In this document: one piece after another, positions 10,044-19,044 of the stretch
Numbering within the stretch: the first letter of the stretch is position 1
Layout: each line of letters begins with the position of its first letter
Assembly (NCBI GenBank): GCA_002162755.1
Contig: MAAS01000004.1
Span: forward strand, 1-64,000
Length of the DNA stretch: 64,000 nucleotides
Origin: Gammaproteobacteria bacterium 50_400_T64
GTDB lineage: Bacteria > Pseudomonadota > Gammaproteobacteria > Pseudomonadales > Porticoccaceae
Direction: 5' to 3'
Notes under the pieces: generated by a model
Told to the model about the DNA's origin: nothing
The model's database searches: none
The model's input: only the letters and a program-made list of their open reading frames with translations
Position numbers and translations under genes: made by a program

Positions 10044-10511
10044 TTATTCCTCCGCTTCGGCAGTTGGGGTTTCAGGGGCAGCTTCAGACTCTTGAGCAGC
10101 AGCTTCAGCTTCAGCTTTTTTCTTCGCTTCTTCGCGAGCAGCACGCTCAGCTTCTCGACGAGCACGACCTTCTTTCTCAGCCTTCTCAGACACTTCAGCT
10201 TTCATGATGTCGGTTTCTTCAGTGATCGCGCTATCGCGGCTAATCACCAAATTACGCAGGATCGCGTCGTTGTAGCGGAAGGTTGACGTCAGCTCGTCGA
10301 GCTCTTCCTGACCGCATTCAACGTTCATCAGAACGTAGTGGGCTTTGTGGATTTTCTGGATAGGATACGCGAGATGACGACGCCCCCAGTCTTCCAGGCG
10401 GTGAACGGTGCCACCACTGGTAGTAACGATAGCAGTGTAACGTTCCACCATGCTGGGAACCTGCTCGCTTTGATCCGGATGTACAATAAATATAATTTCG
10501 TAATGGCGCAT
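10044..10511 (-). CDS. rpsF: 30S ribosomal protein S6 with an extended acidic C-terminus
   Basis: The product has 155 residues. The ferredoxin-like S6 core is complete ([42 protein letters not shown]). After it comes a long tail of charged, Ala/Glu/Lys-rich sequence (about residues 108-155) ending PTAEAEE. C-terminal extension is known in gammaproteobacterial S6, where RimK adds glutamates to a Glu-ending tail; whether RimK acts here is unknown. It is the first gene of the rpsF-rpsR-membrane protein-rplI operon. AGGAGG precedes the ATG. Confidence 0.97.
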   Translation of the reverse strand: MRHYEIIFIVHPDQSEQVPSMVERYTAIVTTSGGTVHRLEDWGRRHLAYPIQKIHKAHYVLMNVECGQEELDELTSTFRYNDAILRNLVISRDSAITEETDIMKAEVSEKAEKEGRARREAERAAREEAKKKAEAEAAAQESEAAPETPTAEAEE

Positions 10512-10590
10512 TATGCCTCCTTACGGGTTAAAGCCACCCGCTATTTGCGGTGTGACAAGGAGATCCCCGGCATTTAGCCGGGATCGGGGG
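10512..10590 (-). promoter_or_regulatory. Possible S6:S18 autoregulatory leader of rpsF
   Basis: On the minus strand the rpsF leader contains two successive hairpins: CCCGGC with a TAAAT loop, then ACCGC with an AAATA loop paired to GCGGGT just before the AGGAGG. A CCG-containing hairpin just upstream of rpsF is the known S6:S18-binding motif in many bacteria. The resemblance is by eye and the exact motif geometry was not verified. Confidence 0.35.
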
Positions 10591-10645
10591 CGCGAATTCT
10601 AGGGCAAGTCAGCGTAAATAGCAAACGCTGGTCAGGCTGTTCGCA

Positions 10646-10673
10646 TAAAAAAGGGCTGCACACGGCAGCCCTA
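10646..10673 (-). terminator. Rho-independent terminator at the 3' end of the catabolic block
   Basis: A 7-bp GC-rich stem (GGGCTGC / GCAGCCC) with a 5-base loop is followed on the minus strand by six T residues. It lies 22 bases past the stop of the acyl-CoA dehydrogenase gene and separates the catabolic block from rpsF. Confidence 0.85.
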
Positions 10674-10694
10674 ATCTAGTTCTTACAGTCGCAA

Positions 10695-11858
10695 TTAATA
10701 CGAGCGTGGCAAGCCCAGTACATTGGTCGAAATAAAGTTGAGGATCATGTTCTGACTCACCGGTGCCAGGCGTGGCAACATCGCCTCACGCATCAAACGC
10801 TCGACATGATATTCCTTGGCGTAACCCATACCACCGTGGGTCATTACCGCCTGCTGGCAAGCTTTGAAACCCGCTTCGGCAGCAAAGTACTTGGAACCGT
10901 TGGCCTGGGCACCACAATCGAGCCCACTGTCGTAGCGCGACGCTGCGGACATAATCAGCAAATAGGCCGCTTCAAGCTCAACCCAATTCTCTGCCAAAGG
11001 GTGCTGCACCGACTGATTCATGCCAATGGGGCGACCAAACACTTCGCGATCTTTGGCGTATTGGGTGGCGCGTTCGAGAGCGCTACGGCCCATACCAACA
11101 GACTCAGAAGCCAAGAGCATACGCTCAGGGTTCAAGCTGTGGAGAATATAACGGAAGCCCTTACCTTCTTCGCCAATCAGGTCAGCCTTAGGCACGACCA
11201 GGTTATCGTAAAAGGTCATGTTGGAATTGACACACTTACGGCCCATTTTCTCGATTTCTTTAATTTCAACATGCTTAGGATCCATGTCTGCATAAAATAA
11301 AGAAATACCGTCGTGGGGTTTCTCACACTCTTCACGCGGCGTGGTGCGCGCTAGCATCATAATCTTGTCGGCCTGCTGGGCAGTCGTCGTCCAGATCTTC
11401 TGGCCGTTAATGATGTAGTTGTCACCCTCGCGCCTGGCGAAAGTTTCAATACGCGTGGTATCCAGACCCGCATTAGCTTCGGTAACACCAAAACAGGTTT
11501 TCTGTTTGCCCTGAATCAAAGGCGGCAACCAGCGCTGCTTTTGCTCTTCAGTGCCAAATTTAACGATGGGGTGTGGGCCAAAAATATTAATGTGCACCGC
11601 TGAAGCCGCCGACATACCGCCGCCCTCTGCAATGGTCATCATCATCAACGCCGCTTCACTCACGCCCAAATTAGAGCCACCGTACTCTTCCGGCATGGTG
11701 ATGCCGAGCCAACCGCCTGCGGCAACTGCCTGATAAAAATCTTCGGGGTATTCGCCCGTTTTATCGTGCTCCAACCAGTAATCGTCATCAAAGTCTTTCA
11801 TCAGACCTTTAATGCTATCGACGATTGCCTGCTGTTCACTATTCAGTGAAAAATCCAT
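10695..11858 (-). CDS. Acyl-CoA dehydrogenase (catalytic base in the LCAD/IVD position)
   Basis: This is an acyl-CoA dehydrogenase of 387 residues with FGVTEANAGLDTTRI and IINGQKIWTT in the FAD/substrate region and GRPIGMNQSVQHPLAE in the C-terminal helical domain. At the C-terminal position where most family members carry the catalytic Glu it reads APVSQNM. Instead Glu245 in NPERMLLAS matches the site used by isovaleryl- and long-chain acyl-CoA dehydrogenases. It should oxidise an acyl-CoA to the 2-enoyl-CoA, passing electrons to ETF. It closely resembles the product of 32442-33602 in layout (both end GLPRSY / GMPKSF), which suggests paralogy. Substrate unknown. Confidence 0.9.
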   Translation of the reverse strand: MDFSLNSEQQAIVDSIKGLMKDFDDDYWLEHDKTGEYPEDFYQAVAAGGWLGITMPEEYGGSNLGVSEAALMMMTIAEGGGMSAASAVHINIFGPHPIVKFGTEEQKQRWLPPLIQGKQKTCFGVTEANAGLDTTRIETFARREGDNYIINGQKIWTTTAQQADKIMMLARTTPREECEKPHDGISLFYADMDPKHVEIKEIEKMGRKCVNSNMTFYDNLVVPKADLIGEEGKGFRYILHSLNPERMLLASESVGMGRSALERATQYAKDREVFGRPIGMNQSVQHPLAENWVELEAAYLLIMSAASRYDSGLDCGAQANGSKYFAAEAGFKACQQAVMTHGGMGYAKEYHVERLMREAMLPRLAPVSQNMILNFISTNVLGLPRSY

Positions 11859-11905
11859 TACATAACCTCTTACTTTGTCTCTAGAATTAAACGATATTTA
11901 CAATT

Positions 11906-12967
11906 TTAGCGTGCATCGGTGACGGTAGTAATGCGCGGCCAAAGCTCATCCGCACCCCAACTCAACACCTCCTCACCCAAGCGGCGTGCCCAAACCACAT
12001 CGCTACCAAACTCATCGCGCCAGGACCACAAACGTCGGGTCACATGATGCAGACTGTGTTCATAGGTAAAGCCCATCGCGCCGTGTACCTGATGAGCGAT
12101 GGCTGCGCCATTATTAACAGCCTCTTCGAGGCGGGTTTTTGCGGTGGCTATTTCTATCCACGCTTCGTGGTCGATACTCGGCGCTCTAGCAACGGCCTCA
12201 GCAGCCGCATCGGCAGCAGCATTCATCGCGGCAACATCGCCAGCAAAAGCTGCGATTGAATGTTGTATGGCCTGAAACTTGCCGATAGCACGACCAAATT
12301 GCACACGTTCCATGGAGTATTCGATCGTCAATTCAAGTGCGGTGCTAAGCGCACCTGCAGCCTGTACACAACGGATCAAGGCGCCCATCGCTTCAACATT
12401 TTCACCGTTAAAGCCCTCACCTGGCTCGCCAGTTTGCTCAACTGCAACAGCATTAAAACTGACCGTATCTGCTGGCTCACCCGCAAGATTAGTCTGCTCT
12501 GCGATATCGCATTGCTCGGCAGCAACCTGCACTACCTGTACCTTCCCGGCTGTTTCAACCAGAGCAACTATCTGCTTCGCATTGCGGGCATAAGGTACGC
12601 CCTGCACACTGCCGTTAAGCTTGCCATCAGCCAAGGTTAGCTCACCTGAAGCAACCGTCGCCGTTTCGCCATTCACTTGCAAACCGGCCTGTGCCAGCAA
12701 CCAACCCGCAAACAATGTTTCAGCCAGGGGCACGGGTAATGCTGCGCCACCAGCGGCTTTTAGTACAGCAAAGCCATCAAGCAAGGTGGCACCAATACCG
12801 CCATTCTCTTCCGGCACCCAGGTCAGGTTAAGGCCCGACTCGCTAATCGCCTGCCACAATGCTTCAGGCCAGGTTCCCGCTTCCGCTTCGTTAATCACCT
12901 CAGCCGTGCTCAGGTCATCGAAGATACGACTGGCGGTATCAAAAATAATGTTATCTGAATCTGTCAT
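11906..12967 (-). CDS. Acyl-CoA dehydrogenase, short degenerate subunit (likely heteromeric partner)
   Basis: The product has 353 residues. It keeps the N-terminal helical domain and the C-terminal domain with FGRAIGKFQAIQHSIAAFAGD and HGAMGFTYEHSLHHVTRRLWSWRDEFG, but the central beta domain is short and lacks the usual TEP and NGxK motifs. The pattern matches the FadE/ChsE-type subunits of alpha2beta2 dehydrogenases for steroid and cyclic acids, in which the FAD and active site are shared between two different polypeptides. The next gene upstream (12998-14164) ends 30 bases away and is the obvious partner. Confidence 0.82.
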   Translation of the reverse strand: MTDSDNIIFDTASRIFDDLSTAEVINEAEAGTWPEALWQAISESGLNLTWVPEENGGIGATLLDGFAVLKAAGGAALPVPLAETLFAGWLLAQAGLQVNGETATVASGELTLADGKLNGSVQGVPYARNAKQIVALVETAGKVQVVQVAAEQCDIAEQTNLAGEPADTVSFNAVAVEQTGEPGEGFNGENVEAMGALIRCVQAAGALSTALELTIEYSMERVQFGRAIGKFQAIQHSIAAFAGDVAAMNAAADAAAEAVARAPSIDHEAWIEIATAKTRLEEAVNNGAAIAHQVHGAMGFTYEHSLHHVTRRLWSWRDEFGSDVVWARRLGEEVLSWGADELWPRITTVTDAR

Positions 12968-12997
12968 TCTATTGTCCTTTATCTATCGCCAAGTGGC

Positions 12998-14164
12998 TTA
13001 ACGGATACCAAGTTGTCGAGCAATCATGCCTTTCAACACTTCATTTGTACCACCACGCAAGGTGGACGATGGCACACGCAAAACACCTTCACGCAACAGT
13101 GTCGGTAGTAAACCCGCCGATGAATAAAGCACATTCTGCGGCAAAATACGGCGCAGTTTTTCCAGCAATTCACGCTCAAAATTGGTGCTCATATCTTTCA
13201 CCAGAGCAGCTTCCATTTCGGGGGAAGAACCTTCCTGCAACAAACCCGCAATCCCCAGAGACATACGGCGCAGGGTCTTGATTTTGGCGACCACCTGACC
13301 CAGTACTTCTTTCGTTTGATCAGTAGGGTTGTTCACCAGCAGGCGCATAGCCTCTTGCAGCACAATAAAGGTCGACAGGAAACGCTCGGGGCCGGAGCGC
13401 TCGAGCGCCAATTCACCGACGACCATATTCCAACCACCACCGACTTCACCCAGCACATGAGAATCGGGCACAAAGACGTCTTCAAAGTTGGTTTCGTTAA
13501 AGTGCACCTGACCACCGATGTCAGCGATACCGCGCACATCAACACCGGGCGTATTCAAATCGATAATAAATTGCGACAGACCTTTATGACGCGCTGAAGT
13601 ATCCAGCGGCGAAGTGCGCAATAAAGTAATCATGTAATCACAACCAGGGCCATGGGCACCTGTGGACCACAACTTGGTACCGTTAACCTTCCAGCCACCT
13701 TCAACTTTTTCTGCGCGCGTCGACACGGAGGCGAGATCGGAACCGGTACCCGGCTCACTCATACCAATAGCACAGAAGCACTCACCGGCAACAATGCGCG
13801 GGATAATGGCGTCGCGCACTTCGGGGGTAGCATTCTTAATGATCTGCGGGCCACTCTGCCGATCGGCAATCCAGTGGGCCATTACCGGCGCACCGGCTGC
13901 CAACATTTCTTCAGTGACCACATAGCGCTCAAGAAAAGAGCGGCCGTGACCGCCGTACTTTTTGTCCCAGGTCATACCCAGCCAGCCACGCTGACCCAGT
14001 TTGTAACTAAATTCGGCGCTCAGACCTCCAGCCCAACAATCGGCCATCGGTGTATAACCGCCATTGGCACGTTCTTCGGTGAGGAATTCCCGAACCTCTT
14101 GTCGCAACTGTGTTGCCTCGGCAGGCATTTCGACAAAGGGAAAACGAAATCGGGTTACAGACAT
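12998..14164 (-). CDS. Acyl-CoA dehydrogenase, catalytic partner of the 11906-12967 subunit
   Basis: The product has 388 residues and full-length family features: AIGMSEPGTGSDLASVSTRAEK and VNGTKLWSTGA in the middle, LALERSGPERFLS (helix carrying the likely catalytic Glu) and the C-terminal LRGGTNEVLKGMIARQLG, where Gly replaces the canonical base. This layout is that of FadE29/ChsE-like large subunits. A strong terminator (14215-14260) lies immediately upstream, so this gene should start its own transcript reading through to 10695. Substrate unknown. Confidence 0.88.
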   Translation of the reverse strand: MSVTRFRFPFVEMPAEATQLRQEVREFLTEERANGGYTPMADCWAGGLSAEFSYKLGQRGWLGMTWDKKYGGHGRSFLERYVVTEEMLAAGAPVMAHWIADRQSGPQIIKNATPEVRDAIIPRIVAGECFCAIGMSEPGTGSDLASVSTRAEKVEGGWKVNGTKLWSTGAHGPGCDYMITLLRTSPLDTSARHKGLSQFIIDLNTPGVDVRGIADIGGQVHFNETNFEDVFVPDSHVLGEVGGGWNMVVGELALERSGPERFLSTFIVLQEAMRLLVNNPTDQTKEVLGQVVAKIKTLRRMSLGIAGLLQEGSSPEMEAALVKDMSTNFERELLEKLRRILPQNVLYSSAGLLPTLLREGVLRVPSSTLRGGTNEVLKGMIARQLGIR

Positions 14165-14214
14165 ACCTTGTTCTCCAATAAAACATTAGATAATGGCGAG
14201 AATACGCCATCAAT

Positions 14215-14260
14215 AAAAAAACCTAAGCCCTCACCTCCTTTTGGCAGGTCGGAGGGCTTA
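14215..14260 (-). terminator. Rho-independent terminator after the aldehyde dehydrogenase gene
   Basis: Nine-base arms (TAAGCCCTC / GAGGGCTTA) at 14224-14232 and 14252-14260 form a stem. On the minus strand a run of seven T follows. It lies just past the aldehyde dehydrogenase stop codon. Confidence 0.85.
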
Positions 14261-14280
14261 AGCAGTACACATCCGTTTAA

Positions 14281-15708
14281 TTAACCACCAATAAGGATAG
14301 CTTTTTCTTCTGTGTACTCAACGAGGCCACTCGCGCCCCACTCACGGCCGTTACCGGACATTTTGTAGCCGCCGAAAGGTGCTGAAAAGCTAAAGGCCGG
14401 GCCATTAACCTTAACCTGACCCGCACGCAATTGACGGGCAATACGCATTTGCGTGTCTTTGCTCTCGGCCCATACACCACTGGATAAACCGAAGTCGGAG
14501 TCATTCGCCATAGCGATGGCTTCAGCTTCATCTTTATACGAGATAAAGCACAGTACGGGGCCAAAAACCTCATTGCGAGCGATGGGCATATCATTGGTCA
14601 CATCGCCAAGAATAGTGGGCTTCACATAGGCACCTTTGTCTAAGCCTTCAGGTCGTTCACTACCACCGGCCACCAGGCGAGCACCGTTAGCAACAGCGTC
14701 ATCGATCATGCGCGTTACTGAATTCCGTGCCTTCATAGAACTAAGAGGACCAAGGAAGGTGCCTGAGTCTGTGGGATCACCGACTACCAGCCGATCACTC
14801 GTTTTCTTCGCCACGGCTAGCGCTTCTTCATACTGTGATTCGTGGACAAAGATGCGGCTCAACTGCACGCACATCTGCCCAGAATTAAACATGGAATCTT
14901 TCACTACGTATTTCGTCGCTTTCTCAACAGGGGCATCTTCGGCAATGATAAAGGCCGACTTTCCACCCAGCTCCTGACAAACGCGTTTAATGGTGCCTGC
15001 TGCTGATTTGGCAACATTAACACCCACTTCGGTTGAGCCGGTAAACGACACGAGATCAACTTCTGGGTGTGAACTCAGCTCGTCACCAATGACTGAACCC
15101 TTTCCAGGCAACAAGTTAAATACGCCGGCAGGCAGACCGACTTCATCACACACTTCAGCAAAGATATACGCCGACAGTGGCGTCTGCTCACTGGGCTTAA
15201 GAATGCAGGTACAACCGGCAGCTAGTGCTGGGCCAACCTTAGCAACCACCTGAAACAGGGGAAAGTTCCAGGGCGTGATAAAGGAACAAACGCCGATGGC
15301 TTCTTTAACCGTAATGTAACCGTCTGCATGCTCTTCAACGGCATCCATTGTTTCAGTCAGATTAGCGAAATTTTTCAGGCCTGAAATGGGGCCAAGTACT
15401 TGAATGCCGAGGGCAAAGTGAACGGGGATTCCCATCTCCTGAGAGATCAACGACGCCATTTCGTCTTTACGTTCTTTCAGCTTGGCACAAATGGCCTCAA
15501 TATACGCTTTGCGTTCAGCAGAGGGCGTTTGTGACCAAGGAATAAACGCCGCACGTGCCGCCTGGGCCGCTTTATCAACATCTTCGGGGAATGCCATGGG
15601 AACCGTGGCAAACACTTCTTCAGTGGCTGGATTAACCAGGTGCGATGTATCCTCGCCTGAAGGTGCTACCCACTCACCATTGATATAAATCTTGTCGTAT
15701 TCAATCAT
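14281..15708 (-). CDS. NAD(P)-dependent aldehyde dehydrogenase
   Basis: The 475-residue product has all catalytic marks of the superfamily: TPWNFP, KPSEQTPLSA, FTGSTEVG in the cofactor domain, the general base Glu246 in ELGGKS, the nucleophile Cys280 in FNSGQMC, and EVFGPVLCF. It oxidises an aldehyde to the acid. I chose the ATG at 15708 because a GAGAGAGA tract precedes it; the frame extends to a GTG at 15726. It lies directly downstream of the esterase and the AcoR-like activator, a context typical for alcohol/aldehyde oxidation feeding a CoA pathway. Substrate unknown. Confidence 0.93.
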   Translation of the reverse strand: MIEYDKIYINGEWVAPSGEDTSHLVNPATEEVFATVPMAFPEDVDKAAQAARAAFIPWSQTPSAERKAYIEAICAKLKERKDEMASLISQEMGIPVHFALGIQVLGPISGLKNFANLTETMDAVEEHADGYITVKEAIGVCSFITPWNFPLFQVVAKVGPALAAGCTCILKPSEQTPLSAYIFAEVCDEVGLPAGVFNLLPGKGSVIGDELSSHPEVDLVSFTGSTEVGVNVAKSAAGTIKRVCQELGGKSAFIIAEDAPVEKATKYVVKDSMFNSGQMCVQLSRIFVHESQYEEALAVAKKTSDRLVVGDPTDSGTFLGPLSSMKARNSVTRMIDDAVANGARLVAGGSERPEGLDKGAYVKPTILGDVTNDMPIARNEVFGPVLCFISYKDEAEAIAMANDSDFGLSSGVWAESKDTQMRIARQLRAGQVKVNGPAFSFSAPFGGYKMSGNGREWGASGLVEYTEEKAILIGG

Positions 15709-15816
15709 CGCTTTCTCTCTCTTCACGTATGGTCACTACAAAAGGCCGCAGTAAATACACTACAGCCCACTTTTAAACAGGGTTTCCCCCATTTTAAATT
15801 CTTAACGTAAACTCTA

Positions 15817-16728
15817 TTAACCTAAACCTAGATGCGGGCGCATAAAGGCCGCGATTTTAGCAATCGCATCATCTGCTTCTGGCGCATTACCGGCCATGAA
15901 TTGAAAAACATGCTGCATTTCGTCAAACACTTGAAGCTCAATATCAACGCCCGCCGCTTTACCTTTTTCGTAAAAGCGGGTGCTGTCATCAAGTAACACC
16001 TCATATTCACCGACCTGCACTAGTGTCGGTGGGAAACCAGCCAAATCACCATAAAGCGGATTGGCAAAGGGATCTTGTTTTGAGCCATTTTCACCCAGGA
16101 AGGCACCGATCATTCCCGCCAACATATCACCGCCAACCAGGGCATCTTTATCAGCATTGGTCTGCATACTGTCGCCTTTGGATTCCATATCGTACCAGGG
16201 CGAAAGAGGCGCACAGCAGGCCGGTACAGGCAAGCCCTTATGACGCGCATAGAGAATCATGGAGGTACACAAATTACCACCAGCTGAATCACCCGTAGTG
16301 GCGATATGCTCTGGTTTGTAGCCCTGCTCAAGTAACTGCCCATAAACAGCAACTGCCTGATCAACAATACCAGGATGAGGGTTTTCAGGGGCTCGTGTGT
16401 AATCGAGAACTAGCGCCGTACAGCCCACAGCCTTTGCCACATGACCATACATTTTATTATGGCTTTTCGGAGAACCCACCATAAAACCACCACCGTGGCA
16501 GCAAATCACAACGCGGCTTTTATCGGCACCTTTCGGCGTTGCCCAAACACAATCAACACCCGCTATAACCGCTTCCTGAAATTCAACACCCTCTGGCTCG
16601 CCACTCAAGTCACCCCAGTGGTCAAATAACTCACGTAACTCAGGCAGCTCCATATCGCCCGTGAGCGTCAGCTTTTCAGACCACTCATGATATAAGCCCA
16701 CTATTGATTCCGCTTCTTTACTCGCCAT
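15817..16728 (-). CDS. Alpha/beta-hydrolase, hormone-sensitive-lipase (family IV) esterase
   Basis: The product has 303 residues. HGGGFMVGSP forms the oxyanion hole of the HSL family and GDSAGGNL carries the nucleophile Ser; the acid and His would be in EVLLDDSTRF and MQHVFQFMAG. No signal peptide is present, so the enzyme is cytoplasmic. Such enzymes hydrolyse short or medium acyl esters, including lactones and terpene esters. It is encoded between the aldehyde dehydrogenase and the sigma-54 activator on one strand, so it may hydrolyse an ester intermediate, for example one formed by a monooxygenase. Confidence 0.9.
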   Translation of the reverse strand: MASKEAESIVGLYHEWSEKLTLTGDMELPELRELFDHWGDLSGEPEGVEFQEAVIAGVDCVWATPKGADKSRVVICCHGGGFMVGSPKSHNKMYGHVAKAVGCTALVLDYTRAPENPHPGIVDQAVAVYGQLLEQGYKPEHIATTGDSAGGNLCTSMILYARHKGLPVPACCAPLSPWYDMESKGDSMQTNADKDALVGGDMLAGMIGAFLGENGSKQDPFANPLYGDLAGFPPTLVQVGEYEVLLDDSTRFYEKGKAAGVDIELQVFDEMQHVFQFMAGNAPEADDAIAKIAAFMRPHLGLG

Positions 16729-16919
16729 CTTCCAACTCCGTGTAGTTCGATTTTTTTGTTAGCTGTTCAAATTTAATGTTCTTTTGAGATAAATCATTGT
16801 ATTTCATGGGCCCGCAGCCAACAGATCCCTCAGTAACAAAACCCCAATTCAGCCTATCATTTTGCCTTAGCACTACGAGCAGGTAAACCAGAACGAACCT
16901 TTATCCAGGCTGATGTCTC

Positions 16920-18938
16920 TCAATCAATCTCCAGGCCATAGTATTTAATTTTTCGATACAGCGTGCTTCTGGAAATACCCAGTATTCTCGCTATTTTCGA
17001 ACGATTGCCTTTATGTAGAATTATTTCTTTACGGATAGCTTCGCACTCCAGACCATCCAACGTGACTGCAACCGGCGACCCAGTATTTGCCACGTCACGA
17101 CAGCCCACTGACGGGCTTGTGCGCTCATTAACCAAAAGCGTCTCACTTGCAAGCACTGCAAGAATATCGGCTGGCAAACCTTCACAACTGACCATATTGC
17201 CATCAGCCATCACAAACATACTCTCAAGCACCGCCCGCAGCTCACGAACATTGCCCGGCCAGGCATACCGACTCAATTCTTGAAGTAATAGGGGATCAAG
17301 CTGCTTCAGTTCTGCGCCATAGACTTGGGCAAACTGCTTAAGGAATAAATCAGCCAGTAGTTCAATATCATCCGCTCGTTCGCGCAGGGGTATTACATCG
17401 AGGGTCATCACTTTGAGTCGATAGTATAAATCCTGTCGAAAACCGCCCTCTGCTACCGCAGCGACCAAGCTACGATTGGTCGCGACAATAATTCGAACCT
17501 CAACTTTACGCTCTTTATTACCACCTAACCTGACAACAATACCGTCTTGCAAAACACGGAGTAAAGCAACCTGCACTTCGGCAGATAGCTCACCAACCTC
17601 ATCGAGAAAAAGCGTACCGCCATCGGCTTCCTCAAACTTACCCACATGTCCTTGGGGGGAAGCACCGGTAAAGGCACCCGGTTCATAGCCGAGTAATTCA
17701 CTAATCGCCAATTCGCGGGTCAAGGCACCACAATTAACGGCAACAAAAGGCGCGTCCTCACCACTCCCTACGCCATGTACGGCTCGGGCAAATAACTCTT
17801 TACCACTACCGGTTTCCCCTTGTATGAGTACCGGAGCAGGAGAAGAGGCCATACGTAAAGCTCGACTTTTCAATGCCTGCATACCTTTGCTTTGACCGAC
17901 AATCGCCTCAAAACCAGAGTTTGCTGATGCCTGAAGAGTAAACGAATTCGGGCGACCCAGAGCACGATGCGACCGTACAACTAAAATCCCACCTTCCAAG
18001 CGACCCTCACGACTATAAGCCTCATAGGCAACGGACTTAATAGTGTCAGGTAATAATTGCGCCCAATCCTCGATCGTCGTGCAGGTTTCAGACTGTTGTA
18101 AACGAAAGTTTTTATCAAGCTTATGCTCTATCTGCTCATTCGCAAACAGGGTTTTAGCCTGATCATTTGCGGTTACTACTCGCCCCTTGCGGTCAAGCAA
18201 AATAGCACCATCTTTTCGCCAACGGCCAACGTTGCCAGCAAACCAGTCAACTAAAGCGACATTGCGGGCTAACTCTCTCGAGTGCAATGTCTGCTCAATT
18301 TGTCGTGCTGCCGTCATTGCCAGTGCCATGCTCTGCGCACTATAAGCATGCTTTAAAGTAGTGACATCGATAACACCCAGCAAGTCACCATCAACACTGT
18401 CAATAATAGGCGCGGCAGAGCAACTCCATATTTTCACTGTTTCACAAAAATGCTCAACACTATGCACCTCTACTGGCTGCTTTAAAGCAACAGCAGTACC
18501 CACCGCATTGGTACCTGCGCAGCTCTCACTCCAATCATAACCGGGTGCAAGACGATGCCCTGACAACGATTCATAAAGAGTAGGGTCGCCGCAAACATCA
18601 AGTAGAACACCTTTGTTTTCTGCAACCGTCAAAAAGCTTGCGCTATCTGACAAAATGCCAGAGAGCATTTGCCAGGTGTTTTGAGAAGCCAGCAACAGCT
18701 CTTCATTCTCTTGTTTCAGGGTATCCAGTCGTTCACCGGAAGCCTTCATCGGCGGATAGTGCTGAGTAAATTCAATGCCCCGGGTTTTACAACGCTGCCA
18801 GGAATTGTAAATAACATCTCTTACTTGACCCGGCTCACATTCTCCCTTGTTGACAAAGTCACCCCACGCAGCATCGATTTGCTTTAAAAAGCTAGTCTCA
18901 GATTCAATAGGCGTACGCCCCAGGTGTTTAATTTGCAT
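16920..18938 (-). CDS. Sigma-54-dependent transcriptional activator, AcoR-like
   Basis: The product has 672 residues. An N-terminal GAF-containing sensor region (about residues 60-220) includes WSESCAGTNAVGTA and WSCSAAPI, as in AcoR. A PAS-like stretch (about 240-320) follows. The AAA+ domain has Walker A GETGSGKE (374-381), the sigma-54-contacting GAFTGA (421-426) and GGTLFLDEVGEL. A Fis-type helix-turn-helix (SKIARILGISRSTLYRKIKYYGL) ends the protein. AcoR-type activators switch on alcohol, aldehyde or ketone catabolic operons with RpoN. Placed in the middle of the catabolic block it is the prime candidate regulator. I found no good -24/-12 site directly before its immediate neighbours, but one lies upstream of the flavoenzyme gene at 28166. 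Confidence 0.93.
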   Translation of the reverse strand: MQIKHLGRTPIESETSFLKQIDAAWGDFVNKGECEPGQVRDVIYNSWQRCKTRGIEFTQHYPPMKASGERLDTLKQENEELLLASQNTWQMLSGILSDSASFLTVAENKGVLLDVCGDPTLYESLSGHRLAPGYDWSESCAGTNAVGTAVALKQPVEVHSVEHFCETVKIWSCSAAPIIDSVDGDLLGVIDVTTLKHAYSAQSMALAMTAARQIEQTLHSRELARNVALVDWFAGNVGRWRKDGAILLDRKGRVVTANDQAKTLFANEQIEHKLDKNFRLQQSETCTTIEDWAQLLPDTIKSVAYEAYSREGRLEGGILVVRSHRALGRPNSFTLQASANSGFEAIVGQSKGMQALKSRALRMASSPAPVLIQGETGSGKELFARAVHGVGSGEDAPFVAVNCGALTRELAISELLGYEPGAFTGASPQGHVGKFEEADGGTLFLDEVGELSAEVQVALLRVLQDGIVVRLGGNKERKVEVRIIVATNRSLVAAVAEGGFRQDLYYRLKVMTLDVIPLRERADDIELLADLFLKQFAQVYGAELKQLDPLLLQELSRYAWPGNVRELRAVLESMFVMADGNMVSCEGLPADILAVLASETLLVNERTSPSVGCRDVANTGSPVAVTLDGLECEAIRKEIILHKGNRSKIARILGISRSTLYRKIKYYGLEID

Positions 18939-19044
18939 AAGTCATCTCTAAAACATTCTACTCGACACTATCTCAAGCTTAATTATCTGACGCCATCAAA
19001 GTGCAAGGGCAACAAATTCCATTACAGCAAGTCCCTGCACCCAA

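Noticed and set aside
15709-19044. Sigma-54 site directly before the esterase, aldehyde dehydrogenase or activator genes
   Set aside because: Searched by eye for the -24/-12 pattern in the gaps on the minus strand; nothing with correct spacing was found.
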